The translations under genes were made by a program, and so were the position numbers. The notes below the pieces were generated by a model. The model saw nothing but the letters and a program-made list of their open reading frames with translations. It had not been told where the DNA came from and searched no databases. From Corynebacterium terpenotabidum Y-11 (GTDB lineage: Bacteria; Actinomycetota; Actinomycetes; Mycobacteriales; Mycobacteriaceae), in assembly GCF_000418365.1 (NCBI RefSeq), contig NC_021663.1, forward strand, positions 1,116,001 through 1,180,000: 64,000 bases of DNA. Direction: 5' to 3'. Shown here in pieces: positions 55,221 to 63,903 of this stretch (position 1 is the stretch's first letter; each line of letters begins with the position of its first letter).

Positions 55221-55655
55221 ATGAGTTACAGCACTATCGTTGTGGGTACCGACGGGTCGGAATCGTCGCTGCTGGCGGTACGTCGGGCGGCGTCGCTGGC
55301 CGCCGCGTTCGACGCCACACTGGTCATCGGATGCGCCTATTACGCGGACCAGGCGGCCGCGGTGCAGGCGGTCCGGATGGATTCGAAGACCGTCGTGGGG
55401 GATTCTCCCGCCCAGGCCAATCTGGAGTCCGCGGTGGCTGCTGCGAGTGAGCAAGGGTGCACGAAGGTCGAGACCGCCATCAAGGCAGGATCGCCGGTGG
55501 AAGCTCTGATGGGCATTGTCACGGACACGGACGCCGACCTGCTGGTCGTCGGAAACCGGGGGATCAACTCGCTGACCGGCCGACTGCTCGGCTCGGTACC
55601 GGCTGATGTGGCACGTCAGTCCGACTGCGACGTGATGATCGTCCACACGGTGTAG
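55221..55655 (+). CDS. universal stress protein (UspA family)
   Basis: 144 aa single UspA domain. YSTIVVGTDGSESSLLAVRRAASLA opens the fold; LLVVGNRGINSLTGRLLGSVPADVARQSDCDVMIVHTV contains the ATP-binding G-x2-G-x9-G-S/T type motif (GNRG...LLGSVP). Nucleotide binding is therefore likely. The gene lies between uvrB and the convergent HelR-type ATPase and has its own promoter. Precise role unknown. Confidence 0.93.
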   Translation: MSYSTIVVGTDGSESSLLAVRRAASLAAAFDATLVIGCAYYADQAAAVQAVRMDSKTVVGDSPAQANLESAVAAASEQGCTKVETAIKAGSPVEALMGIVTDTDADLLVVGNRGINSLTGRLLGSVPADVARQSDCDVMIVHTV

Positions 55656-55692
55656 GTGACTACGGGGGCGGTGCCCGGGGCGGGGAGCGGGA

Positions 55693-58050
55693 TCACCACG
55701 GCAGGTCGGCGTCATGCACCAGGGTCAGTCCCTGGGTGGCGCGGGTGACCGCCACGTAGACGTCATTGAGCCCCTGGGGGGACGCCGCATCGATCTCGGA
55801 CGGCTCGACCAGCACCACCTCATCGAACTCGAGCCCCTTCGCGCCGTTGACGTCGGAGACGACGATCTCGCCATGACCCTCACCGAGTTCCGCCGTGATC
55901 TGACCGGCGAGTCGCTCCAGCGCATCGAGTCGGGCAGGGACGGCGATGAGCCCGGTGAGCCCCTCACCGGCCTGCTGCGCTGCCTGGCGGACGGCGTCCT
56001 CCAGATCCGCGAGATCGCCCTCGCGGACCCCGGTACCGGTCTCCCGGAGGCAGGACGGCACCGCCTGGTCGGGGGCGACGATCGCCTGGATCGCCGTGGC
56101 GATCTCGGCGATGTCCGCCGGGGTCCGGTAGTTCACTGTCAGTTCGTGGAGCCGCCACCGGTCCTTGACGAACGGGGAGAGGGCATCCGTCCAGCTCTCC
56201 ACGCCTGCCGGGCTGCCGGTCTGGGCAGGGTCGCCGACCAGCGTCATCCACCGGTTCGGCGCGCGGCGGAAGACCATCCGCCATGCCATCTCGGACAGCT
56301 CCTGGGCCTCGTCGACGATGACGTGGCCGAAGGCCCAGGTACGGTCCGCGGCGGCGCGCTCGGCGGTGGACATCGTGTCACGGACCCGTTGCCGCTCGGC
56401 CAACTGTTCGGCGTCGATGACGTCGTAGGCCATGAGAATCTCCGCGTCCGTCCCGTCGTCGAGGTCCTGGTAGGCAGATCCGGTGAGGATGTCGAGTGCC
56501 TCCTGGGCCTCTTCGACCTGGGCCTTCCACCGCTTCTGTTCCTCAGCCTCGGCCTCCTCGACCCCGACGATGCCGAGGATCTCGGCGAGCTCGTCGAGCA
56601 GTGGAGCGTCCGCTTCGGTCCAGTCGTCGGGACTGACGGTGCCGTCGATGCGCAGGAGAGCCTCACGGGTGAGATCGTCGTAGTCGACGGCCGCGGAATC
56701 CACGGCCTCCCGGGATCCGTAGAGCCCGGCGAGCACCTCCTCCGGGGTGAGCCGGGGCCACAGCTCATCGAGCACATCGAGGATCTGGTTCTCCCCGGCG
56801 AGATCCTCACGCAGCTGCGCGCGGTCCGCGGCGGACAGCAGGTTTTTCCCGCCCAGCGGGTCGGTGCCGATCTTGTCCGCCATGGCGTCCCGCAGCCGGT
56901 CGAGGGCGCTGGCGACAAACCGTTCGCGGGCCTGGTTGTGCGGTTTCCGGGACCGTCGGGCTGTCGTCCGGGCGGCCTTCACCATGGCCGGGGTGAGGTG
57001 GATCGTCACCCCGTCGATGAGGAAGGTGACCGGTTCATCCGGTACCTGCTGGCGGTCCCGGACCGCTGCGGTGAGGATGGTGACCATTTCGACCGACCCC
57101 TTGACCTCCTGGGAACTCAGCGGTTCCGCGCTCATCGGCCGGGTGGTGATGCCCGGGTACAGGGTGCCGGGGGTGGCGAGCACCACCCCGGTCTCACCGA
57201 GACTCGGCAGCACCTGGGAGATGTAGTTGAGGAAGCGGGGGTTGGGGCCGATGATCAGCACACCGGTGCGCTCCAGCTGTTCGCGCCAGGTGTACAGCAG
57301 GTAGGCGGTGCGGTGCAGGGCGACGGCGGTCTTGCCGGTCCCGGGACCTCCCTGGACGACGGTGACGCCCCGGTGGGTCTCCCGGATGATCCGGTCTTGT
57401 TCAGCGACGATCGTGTCGACGATATCGGTCATGTGCCGTGACCTGGCACGGTTCACCGCGTGCAGCAGGGCGCCCTCCTGGGCGACGGACCCCTCGGCTG
57501 CCCCGGCCCCGGTCACGTCGTCAACCCCGGTGTCGCCGGTGAGGCGTTCATCAGCGACCGCGGTGACCCGTCGACCCGAGGTTCGAATGTGGCGTCGGAG
57601 GTGGACGCCCTCCGGGTGCAGGGTGGTGGCCAGGTAGAAAGGGCGGGCCAGCGGGGCCCGCCAGTCCATGAGGAGGGTGCGCATCTCCTCGTCGTCCTCA
57701 TGCAACCCGATGCGGCCGATGTACCGGCGGTCGAGGACGGTACCGTCCCCGCCGGGGCCGTCATCGGTGACCGGGTTCTCCGGCTCGTCGTCCTCGACGT
57801 CGATACGCCCGAAGAACAGCCCGATCTCCGCGGCGGAATACTCGTCGAGTCGTCGGGAGATCTCGTAGGATTCGTGGTCGCGCTCGAGCAGGGCCTGGGG
57901 GTGGTCGATATCGGCGGTGCGGCGTTGAACCGCCCGGGCGCGGTCGGTGAGCCGCTGGCGGGTGGCGTCAACGACGGTGAGCAGCTCATCGAGCCGGTCC
58001 TGTTCGGCGGACACCTCCGGGGTGACGGAGGAGGCGGGCGAGGTGGGCAT
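55693..58050 (-). CDS. helR: RNA polymerase recycling motor ATPase, HelD/HelR type
   Basis: 785 aa UvrD-like superfamily 1 ATPase. A long N-terminal coiled-coil (about 1-75, QDRLDELLTVVDATRQRLTDRARAVQ) precedes the motor: Walker A VVQGGPGTGKTAVALHRTAYLLYTWREQLE, Walker B HVIVDEAQELSEMAWRMVF, LVGDPAQTGS, VNYRTPADIAEIA, VSDVNGAKGLEFDEVVLVEP and YVAVTRATQGL. The insertion between motor lobes and absence of nuclease domains match HelD/HelR, which removes stalled or rifampicin-bound RNA polymerase from DNA. AGGAG precedes the ATG. An 18-bp-period direct repeat lies in its upstream leader. Confidence 0.88.
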   Translation of the reverse strand: MPTSPASSVTPEVSAEQDRLDELLTVVDATRQRLTDRARAVQRRTADIDHPQALLERDHESYEISRRLDEYSAAEIGLFFGRIDVEDDEPENPVTDDGPGGDGTVLDRRYIGRIGLHEDDEEMRTLLMDWRAPLARPFYLATTLHPEGVHLRRHIRTSGRRVTAVADERLTGDTGVDDVTGAGAAEGSVAQEGALLHAVNRARSRHMTDIVDTIVAEQDRIIRETHRGVTVVQGGPGTGKTAVALHRTAYLLYTWREQLERTGVLIIGPNPRFLNYISQVLPSLGETGVVLATPGTLYPGITTRPMSAEPLSSQEVKGSVEMVTILTAAVRDRQQVPDEPVTFLIDGVTIHLTPAMVKAARTTARRSRKPHNQARERFVASALDRLRDAMADKIGTDPLGGKNLLSAADRAQLREDLAGENQILDVLDELWPRLTPEEVLAGLYGSREAVDSAAVDYDDLTREALLRIDGTVSPDDWTEADAPLLDELAEILGIVGVEEAEAEEQKRWKAQVEEAQEALDILTGSAYQDLDDGTDAEILMAYDVIDAEQLAERQRVRDTMSTAERAAADRTWAFGHVIVDEAQELSEMAWRMVFRRAPNRWMTLVGDPAQTGSPAGVESWTDALSPFVKDRWRLHELTVNYRTPADIAEIATAIQAIVAPDQAVPSCLRETGTGVREGDLADLEDAVRQAAQQAGEGLTGLIAVPARLDALERLAGQITAELGEGHGEIVVSDVNGAKGLEFDEVVLVEPSEIDAASPQGLNDVYVAVTRATQGLTLVHDADLPW

Positions 58051-58093
58051 GGTCTCCTGTGGGGAATGTCGCGGTGGCGGTGAGAACTGACGG

Positions 58094-58124
58094 GCACTGC
58101 AAGGACTGCGAGCACGGCAAGGAC
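58094..58124 (-). repeat. two direct repeats (period 18 bp) in the helR leader
   Basis: GCACTGCAAGGAC (58094-58106) and GCACGGCAAGGAC (58112-58124), 12 of 13 identical, stand just downstream of a possible minus-strand -10 TACGAT (complement of 58129-58134). The classical rifampicin-associated element of Streptomyces does not match. Confidence 0.5.
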
Positions 58125-58198
58125 GACAATCGTACTCCGGTTGAGCGGTCGGCCTCAGTGGTCCGCTTCAGCGCAGGATCCGGGCCCGGTCCGGCTGG

Positions 58199-58915
58199 TC
58201 ACCAGCCACGCGCCCGCCAATCCGTCAGGTGTGGGCGCTCGGCGCCGAGTGTCGTGTCATCACCGTGGCCAGGATGGACGGCGGAATTGTCGGGGAGAAC
58301 GAAGAGGCGGCGCTCCACATCGTCGAGGAGCCGGGTGAAGTCCCCGGGAGAACCGGTCTTACCCACTCCGCCGGGAAAGAGGCTGTCGCCGGGGAAGACG
58401 TGGGTGACGCCGTCGGTGTCTCCGTCGGTACGCAGGATGACCGCCAGGCCCCCGGCGGTGTGCCCGCGAAGTAGGACGAGGTCGATCGCCAGGGCATTGA
58501 GACGGTCGGAAGAGGTGACCAGACGCTCCGGGGCATCCGAGTCGGGGGCGGCACCCCAGCGGGTGTCGACCGCGACGGGGAGCTCCGGGGCGTCCTGCTG
58601 TGAGGCGTGGTGCCGGGCGCCGGTGGCGGCGAGGACCTGCGCCAGTGCCTGGACGTGGTCAGCGTGCCGGTGGGTAGTCAGGACGTCGGTGATGCGGACG
58701 CCGAGAGAGTCGGCGAGGGCCAGCAGATGGTCGGCGTCATTCGCGGCGTCGATGAGCAGGGCGTCCCCGCCGGTGCTGATGAGGTAGCAGCTGTTGTCCA
58801 TCGGTCCGACGGTGGTCTTGGTGATGCTGACCGGGGTGGCGGCGATACCGGTGGTGGTGATGGTGTCCGTGGCGCCGGGGGAGTCGAGGTGGTGGAAAGT
58901 TGCGGTGGGGGTCAT
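58199..58915 (-). CDS. metallo-beta-lactamase-fold hydrolase
   Basis: 238 aa. The zinc motif is TTHRHADHVQAL (H-x-H-x-D-H), with later GHTAGGLAVI, FPGDSLFPGGVGKTG and VHPGHGDDTTLG supplying the remaining ligands. GPMDNSCYLISTGGDALLIDAAND opens the fold. The glyoxalase II-like subgroup (hydroxyacylglutathione or mycothiol-thioester hydrolases, persulfide dioxygenases) fits best; substrate uncertain. TATTCT 8 nt before ATG 58915 gives the start. Divergent from uvrA. Confidence 0.9.
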   Translation of the reverse strand: MTPTATFHHLDSPGATDTITTTGIAATPVSITKTTVGPMDNSCYLISTGGDALLIDAANDADHLLALADSLGVRITDVLTTHRHADHVQALAQVLAATGARHHASQQDAPELPVAVDTRWGAAPDSDAPERLVTSSDRLNALAIDLVLLRGHTAGGLAVILRTDGDTDGVTHVFPGDSLFPGGVGKTGSPGDFTRLLDDVERRLFVLPDNSAVHPGHGDDTTLGAERPHLTDWRARGW

Positions 58916-58923
58916 GGGTCCAG

Positions 58924-58929
58924 AGAATA
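58924..58929 (-). promoter_or_regulatory. -10 TATTCT of the metallo-hydrolase gene (leaderless)
   Basis: Minus-strand TATTCT ends 8 nt before ATG 58915. Confidence 0.5.
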
Positions 58930-58954
58930 GTCGCGGTACCGGTGACCCGCATGT

Positions 58955-58970
58955 TCGATTATCCGTTCGA
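58955..58970. promoter_or_regulatory. candidate LexA (SOS) box upstream of uvrA
   Basis: TCGATTATCCGTTCGA fits 11 of 14 defined positions of the actinobacterial LexA box TCGAA(A/C)ANNTGTTCGA, with perfect outer TCGA arms. It ends 18 bp before a possible uvrA -10 TACGAT (58989-58994). uvrA is a standard SOS gene. Confidence 0.55.
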
Positions 58971-59035
58971 CTGTGTCCCGGGGGTGCCGTACGATGGTGC
59001 GGTGTTGTGGAAAAGAACTCACGAAGGAGTCACGG

Positions 59036-61882
59036 GTGGCTGAGATCCTGACTGTGCGCGGCGCACGCGAGCACAATCTCAAGGGTGTGGACATTGATCT
59101 GCCGCGCGACCGGATGATTGTCTTCACCGGGCTGTCCGGGTCAGGAAAGTCCTCCCTCGCCTTCGACACGATTTTCGCCGAGGGGCAGCGGCGCTATGTC
59201 GAATCCCTGTCCTCCTACGCCCGGCAGTTCCTCGGGCAGATGGACAAGCCGGACGTCGACCTCATCGAGGGGCTGTCTCCGGCGGTGTCGATCGACCAGA
59301 AGTCGACGAACCGGAATCCGCGGTCGACGGTCGGCACGATCACCGAGATCCACGACTACCTGCGACTGCTCTTCGCCCGCACCGGTGTGGCGCACTGCCC
59401 CGAATGTGGGGCACGGATCGAGCGGCAGACCCCGCAGCAGATCGTCGACCAGGTCCTCGACATGGAGGAGGGGCTGAAGTTCCAGGTGCTCGCACCGGTG
59501 GTGCGGACCAGGAAGGGCGAATTCGTCGACCTCTTCGAGGACCTGGCTGCCCAGGGGTACGCCCGCGTCCTCGTCGACGGAGAGACCTACCGGCTCACCG
59601 ATCCTCCCCAGCTGGAGAAGCAGGTCAAGCACGATATCGACGTCATTGTCGACCGGCTCCAGGTGAAAGCGACGCAGAAACAGCGGCTCACCGAGTCTGT
59701 GGAGACTGCCCTCGGTCTCGCCGACGGTCGCGTGGTGCTGGACTTCGTCGGGCTCGACGATGACGATCCGATGCGTCGGCGTCGATTCTCGGAGAACATG
59801 GCCTGCCCCAACGGGCATGCGCTGGCCATCGACGAACTTGAACCCCGGAGCTTCTCCTTCAACAGTCCCTACGGTGCCTGTCCCGCCTGTGACGGGCTCG
59901 GTACCCGGCTGGAGGTCGATGAGGACCTGGTGATTCCGGACGGGGACGCGCCACTGGTCGGTGCAGTCGCACCGTGGTCGTCGAGCCCCAACCACAAGTA
60001 CTTCGACAAGCTGCTGACCGCGCTCGCCGAGAACCTTGGCGTTGCCCCGGATACGCCCTGGTCGGAGCTGACGAAGAAGGACCGTCGGGCGGTTCTCGGT
60101 GGTCATCCGGAGGAGATCACCGTCCGCTACCGGAACCGGTACGGCCGCTCCCGTCAGTATTCGGCGCCGTTCGAAGGCGTCCTGCCGTACCTGCACCGCA
60201 AGATCGACCAGGCGGAGAGCGAGAATCAGAAGGACCGGTTCCTCGGCTACATGCGTGAGGTGCCGTGCCCGGCCTGCGGCGGTACCCGACTGCGCCCGGA
60301 GATTCTTCGGGTGACCATCGATTCGGCTACCGGGGAGAAGTCCATCGCCGACGTCTCGGCGATGAGTATCGAGGACGCCAGTTCCTTCCTCGACAATCTC
60401 ACCCTCAATCGGCGTGATGAGATGATCGCCGGCCGGGTCCTCAAGGAGATCCAGGCGCGACTGCGGTTCCTCAACGACGTCGGTCTGAACTACCTGTCGA
60501 TGTCACGGGCGGCAGGCACACTGTCCGGCGGAGAAGCCCAACGTATCCGGCTGGCGACCCAGATCGGCTCTGGTCTCGCCGGTGTCCTCTACGTCCTCGA
60601 CGAGCCGTCGATCGGCCTGCACCAGCGGGACAACACCCGCCTCATCGCCACGCTGAAACATCTGCGGGACATCGGCAATACCCTGATCGTCGTCGAGCAT
60701 GATGAGGAGACGATCCGTACCGCGGACTGGCTCGTCGACATCGGCCCCCGGGCTGGCGAGTTCGGTGGACACGTCGTCTACCAGGGGGAGCCTGCCGGCA
60801 TCCTCGACTGCGCCGAGTCGATCACCGGTCAGTACCTGTCCGGGGAGCGGGTTCTCGCGGTCCCGGATCGTCGGCGTGACGTTGATCATGACCGGGCCGT
60901 CACAGTCCACGGGGCCACCGAGAACAACCTGAAGAATGTGACGGTGGACTTCCCGCTCGGTGTCCTGACCTGCGTGACCGGTGTCTCCGGATCCGGCAAG
61001 TCCAGTCTGGTCAACGGGATTCTCGCCCAGGTCCTGGCCAACGAGCTCAATGGTGCCCGGCAGGTGCCGGGCCATCACAAGAAAGTCACTGGTCTAGATC
61101 AACTGGACAAGCTGGTGCGCGTTGACCAGAGTCCCATCGGTCGTACCCCGCGGTCCAACCCGGCGACGTACACCGGCGTCTTCGACAAGATCCGTAACCT
61201 CTTCGCCGAGACCGCGGAAGCGAAGGTCCGTGGGTACAAGGCCGGCCGGTTCAGCTTCAATGTCAAGGGCGGCCGCTGCGAGGCCTGTCACGGCGACGGC
61301 ACCCTGAAGATTGAGATGAACTTCCTGCCCGACGTGTACGTCCCCTGTGAGGTGTGCGATGGGGCCCGGTACAACCGGGAAACCCTGGAGGTCCGGTACA
61401 AGGGGAAAAGCATTGCTGAAGTGCTCGACATGCCGATCAGTGAGGCTGCGGAGTTCTTCGCCCCGGTCACCTCGATCTCCCGCTACCTGGACACTCTGGT
61501 CGACGTGGGCCTCGGATATGTCCGGCTGGGCCAGGCGGCGACCACACTGTCCGGCGGCGAGGCACAGCGGGTGAAGCTGGCCAGTGAGCTTCAGAAGCGG
61601 TCCAACGGCCGGACCGTGTACATCCTCGATGAGCCGACCACCGGGCTGCATTTCGAGGACATCCGCAAGCTCATGCTCGTCATCCAGGGGCTCGTCGACA
61701 AGGGAAACTCCGTGCTTGTCATCGAGCACAACCTTGATGTGATCAAGGCCGCGGACTGGATTATCGACATGGGTCCTGAGGGTGGCGCCGGGGGTGGCAC
61801 CGTGGTCGCGCAGGGCACCCCGGAAGATGTCGCGGCAGTGGACGAGTCACATACCGGTCACTATCTGCGCGATCTGCTCTGA
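59036..61882 (+). CDS. uvrA: excinuclease ABC subunit A
   Basis: 948 aa damage-recognition ATPase with two ABC modules: Walker [22 protein letters not shown] and [16 protein letters not shown], signatures [16 protein letters not shown] and [16 protein letters not shown], and Walker [14 protein letters not shown] and [12 protein letters not shown]. The C-terminal zinc finger is CEAC...CEVC; the first one reads CPNGH...CPAC, with His in place of the second Cys, as known in mycobacterial UvrA. AAGGAG 7 nt upstream supports GTG 59036 over the frame start at 58973. Confidence 0.97.
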   Translation: MAEILTVRGAREHNLKGVDIDLPRDRMIVFTGLSGSGKSSLAFDTIFAEGQRRYVESLSSYARQFLGQMDKPDVDLIEGLSPAVSIDQKSTNRNPRSTVGTITEIHDYLRLLFARTGVAHCPECGARIERQTPQQIVDQVLDMEEGLKFQVLAPVVRTRKGEFVDLFEDLAAQGYARVLVDGETYRLTDPPQLEKQVKHDIDVIVDRLQVKATQKQRLTESVETALGLADGRVVLDFVGLDDDDPMRRRRFSENMACPNGHALAIDELEPRSFSFNSPYGACPACDGLGTRLEVDEDLVIPDGDAPLVGAVAPWSSSPNHKYFDKLLTALAENLGVAPDTPWSELTKKDRRAVLGGHPEEITVRYRNRYGRSRQYSAPFEGVLPYLHRKIDQAESENQKDRFLGYMREVPCPACGGTRLRPEILRVTIDSATGEKSIADVSAMSIEDASSFLDNLTLNRRDEMIAGRVLKEIQARLRFLNDVGLNYLSMSRAAGTLSGGEAQRIRLATQIGSGLAGVLYVLDEPSIGLHQRDNTRLIATLKHLRDIGNTLIVVEHDEETIRTADWLVDIGPRAGEFGGHVVYQGEPAGILDCAESITGQYLSGERVLAVPDRRRDVDHDRAVTVHGATENNLKNVTVDFPLGVLTCVTGVSGSGKSSLVNGILAQVLANELNGARQVPGHHKKVTGLDQLDKLVRVDQSPIGRTPRSNPATYTGVFDKIRNLFAETAEAKVRGYKAGRFSFNVKGGRCEACHGDGTLKIEMNFLPDVYVPCEVCDGARYNRETLEVRYKGKSIAEVLDMPISEAAEFFAPVTSISRYLDTLVDVGLGYVRLGQAATTLSGGEAQRVKLASELQKRSNGRTVYILDEPTTGLHFEDIRKLMLVIQGLVDKGNSVLVIEHNLDVIKAADWIIDMGPEGGAGGGTVVAQGTPEDVAAVDESHTGHYLRDLL

Positions 61883-63891
61883 TCGTCAGCGTCCCTGGTC
61901 ATCCCTGGTGATCCCTGGTCATCTGCGGAGGCCGAGGTGTCGCTGCTGTCCGGGGAATCCTCGACGGCCCCGGTCTCTGCCCCGGTAGTGGCCTGGCTCC
62001 GCTCCCGGAGAGCGGCAGATCCCAGGAGGATCAGCCCGCAGAGGATGAAGGCGGCGACCTGGATCAGCCCGTCGAGGGCGGACAGGTCGTAGAGCACCAG
62101 CTTGGCGGTAGCGAGGACGGCGATGCCGAGCCCGATCCGGGCGTCCACCCGCAGGAGGAAGATGACCCCGGTGAGCATCCACAGCACCGAGACAATGAGG
62201 TGACCGACCATGAATGAGGTGTCGGTGTTGGCGATGTCCCGGGCGATGAGTGGGACCGCCGATGCTCCGAGCAGGAGCAGAACGCCGCCGCCGACGATCC
62301 TGGTAGCTTGACCGGTCCCCAGGGCTTCTGCGCGGTAGACGGTCACCGCACCGAGGACCGCGAACAGTACCAACGGAAGCCAGGACGGGTCCCGGTCCAG
62401 AATGATGTGCCGGTTCCACGCCGGGGACAGCAGGTGAAGCCCGGCGAGGACCGTGACGCTGCCGAACAGCCAGGGGATGACCGGGGGAAGGACGGGGGAA
62501 GACCAGACCACCACGCAGGCCGTGAGGACCAGGGCGCACAGCCACCAGGTCCAGTCGGAGGTGGCGTAGCCTGTCGTGGTCACGATGACGGCGCCGGCGA
62601 GACCGGCGGACAGTGCCGCACGGGCACCGTCCGCCGCCGTTGCCGCGGGCAGCGGCGGCAGGGGCGGCAGGGGAATGGTGTAGACGGGCTCGGGTCGGGG
62701 AGGCGGGCGGAGCGATTCACCTCGACCGAAGTAGAACGCGACCGGGACCGCACAGGTCACCACAGTGACAGCGAGGGCGCACCACAGGGAGAAAGAGGTG
62801 TCCGACAATGTCCAGGATGTGATGCCGTTGGCACCGTAGTCGATGCACAGAATGACCACCGGAATAAAGGAGGCCGGGATCCAGCGGGTCACCGTCGCAG
62901 CGACGGTTGCGGTGCCGGACGAGGATGCGGTGGGGGTCAGACCGAGGACGGCGACCGTCAACACGGCGACGAGTGCGGCGCAGGTGACCAGGACAACGGG
63001 GTGGTCGGCGAGGCTGGTGAAGGCGCCGGCGGTGAACACCATGGCGGAGGCTGCGTCGACGGCGATCCAGTTCCGGCGCCACGTTGACGCCCATCCCAGA
63101 ATGCCCAGGGCGAGCAGACATGCCGCCTCGACGAAGGTGTCACCCGCGTCCCAGATCAGCCAGACTGCAGCAGGGGTCAGGAACAGGCCCCCGGTGAGGA
63201 TGAGGAGGAAAGCGAGCCAGGATTCCTCCCACCACCGTGCGACACCCAGAGCAAGACCGCAGGTGAGGCTGATGAGCAGGGCTCCGGCCCAGGGAGCGAT
63301 CCAGCCCAGGCCGAAGACCATGACCCAGATGTCGGACAACAGCCCGATGACGGCAACGGTCAGCAGGGCAGGGGCAACCGGTCCGTGAGGTGAACGGTGG
63401 TGGTTGTACAGGGCGTAGGCGGCGAGAGCCAGGCACAGGACTGCTCCGACGGTGACGGCTATCTCGGGACCGAGCCAGTTGTGCTCCACGGCCTGGACAG
63501 CGAGGAAGACGAGGCCAACGATGAGGATCGCTGCGCCGAGCCACGAGATGGCGGTCGTGACGGTGTCGCGGTGACCGGTGCGGGGTGATCGGGGATGGGG
63601 AGGCGGGCCGACGTAGCCGGGTGGTGGACCGACGTAGCCGGGTGGCGGGCCGACGTAGCCGGGTGGCGGGCCGACGTATCCGGGTGGCGGGCCGGTGTAG
63701 CCGGGTGGCGGGCCGGTGTAGCCGGGTGGTGGACCGGTGTAGCCGGGTGGTGGACCGGTGTAGCCGGGTGGTGGGCCGACGTAGCCGGGTAGTGGGCCGA
63801 CGTCAGCCGACGGTGGTACGGTCACGGGACCCTCTGCCTCCGGGGACGGGTGACCTTGCGGTGTCCCCCCGGACTCACGTGGTGTGTTCAT
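61861..63891 (-). CDS. DUF2339 multi-pass membrane protein with PPPGY repeats
   Basis: 676 aa. Residues 30-97 hold nine 7-residue units (GPPPGYT or GPPPGYV, first GPLPGYV). About 18-20 hydrophobic segments follow ([54 protein letters not shown]), in the style of DUF2339 proteins. A polar tail of about 50 residues ends the protein; its last codons overlap the uvrA 3-prime end by 22 bp, and it is encoded partly by a decamer repeat. Function unknown; probably an envelope protein with a cytosolic proline-rich N-terminus. Confidence 0.85.
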   Translation of the reverse strand: MNTPRESGGTPQGHPSPEAEGPVTVPPSADVGPLPGYVGPPPGYTGPPPGYTGPPPGYTGPPPGYTGPPPGYVGPPPGYVGPPPGYVGPPPGYVGPPPHPRSPRTGHRDTVTTAISWLGAAILIVGLVFLAVQAVEHNWLGPEIAVTVGAVLCLALAAYALYNHHRSPHGPVAPALLTVAVIGLLSDIWVMVFGLGWIAPWAGALLISLTCGLALGVARWWEESWLAFLLILTGGLFLTPAAVWLIWDAGDTFVEAACLLALGILGWASTWRRNWIAVDAASAMVFTAGAFTSLADHPVVLVTCAALVAVLTVAVLGLTPTASSSGTATVAATVTRWIPASFIPVVILCIDYGANGITSWTLSDTSFSLWCALAVTVVTCAVPVAFYFGRGESLRPPPRPEPVYTIPLPPLPPLPAATAADGARAALSAGLAGAVIVTTTGYATSDWTWWLCALVLTACVVVWSSPVLPPVIPWLFGSVTVLAGLHLLSPAWNRHIILDRDPSWLPLVLFAVLGAVTVYRAEALGTGQATRIVGGGVLLLLGASAVPLIARDIANTDTSFMVGHLIVSVLWMLTGVIFLLRVDARIGLGIAVLATAKLVLYDLSALDGLIQVAAFILCGLILLGSAALRERSQATTGAETGAVEDSPDSSDTSASADDQGSPGMTRDADDQSRSRR
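61892..61921. repeat. three decamer repeats in the 3-prime end of the DUF2339 gene
   Basis: Plus-strand TCCCTGGTCA, TCCCTGGTGA, TCCCTGGTCA; read on the minus strand each unit begins GACC or CACC (GACCAGGGAT). The 10-bp period is not a multiple of three, so the three copies are read in different frames ([10 protein letters not shown]). Confidence 0.7.
63603..63797. repeat. 21-bp tandem repeat coding for PPPGY(V/T)G
   Basis: About nine in-frame copies of a 21-bp unit (plus strand GTAGCCGGGTGGTGGACCGAC and variants) in the DUF2339 gene. Neighbouring copies carry the same silent and V/T changes, indicating recent expansion. Confidence 0.9.
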
Positions 63892-63897
63892 GAGGCA

Positions 63898-63903
63898 AAG
63901 CTA
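63898..63903 (-). promoter_or_regulatory. -10 TAGCTT of the DUF2339 gene (leaderless)
   Basis: Minus-strand TAGCTT ends 6 nt before ATG 63891. Confidence 0.5.

Noticed and set aside
63603..63797. CRISPR-like regular repeats
   Set aside because: Units are contiguous 21-bp in-frame codons with no spacers; they encode PPPGY(V/T)G. The decamer arrays also lack spacers, and no cas genes are present.
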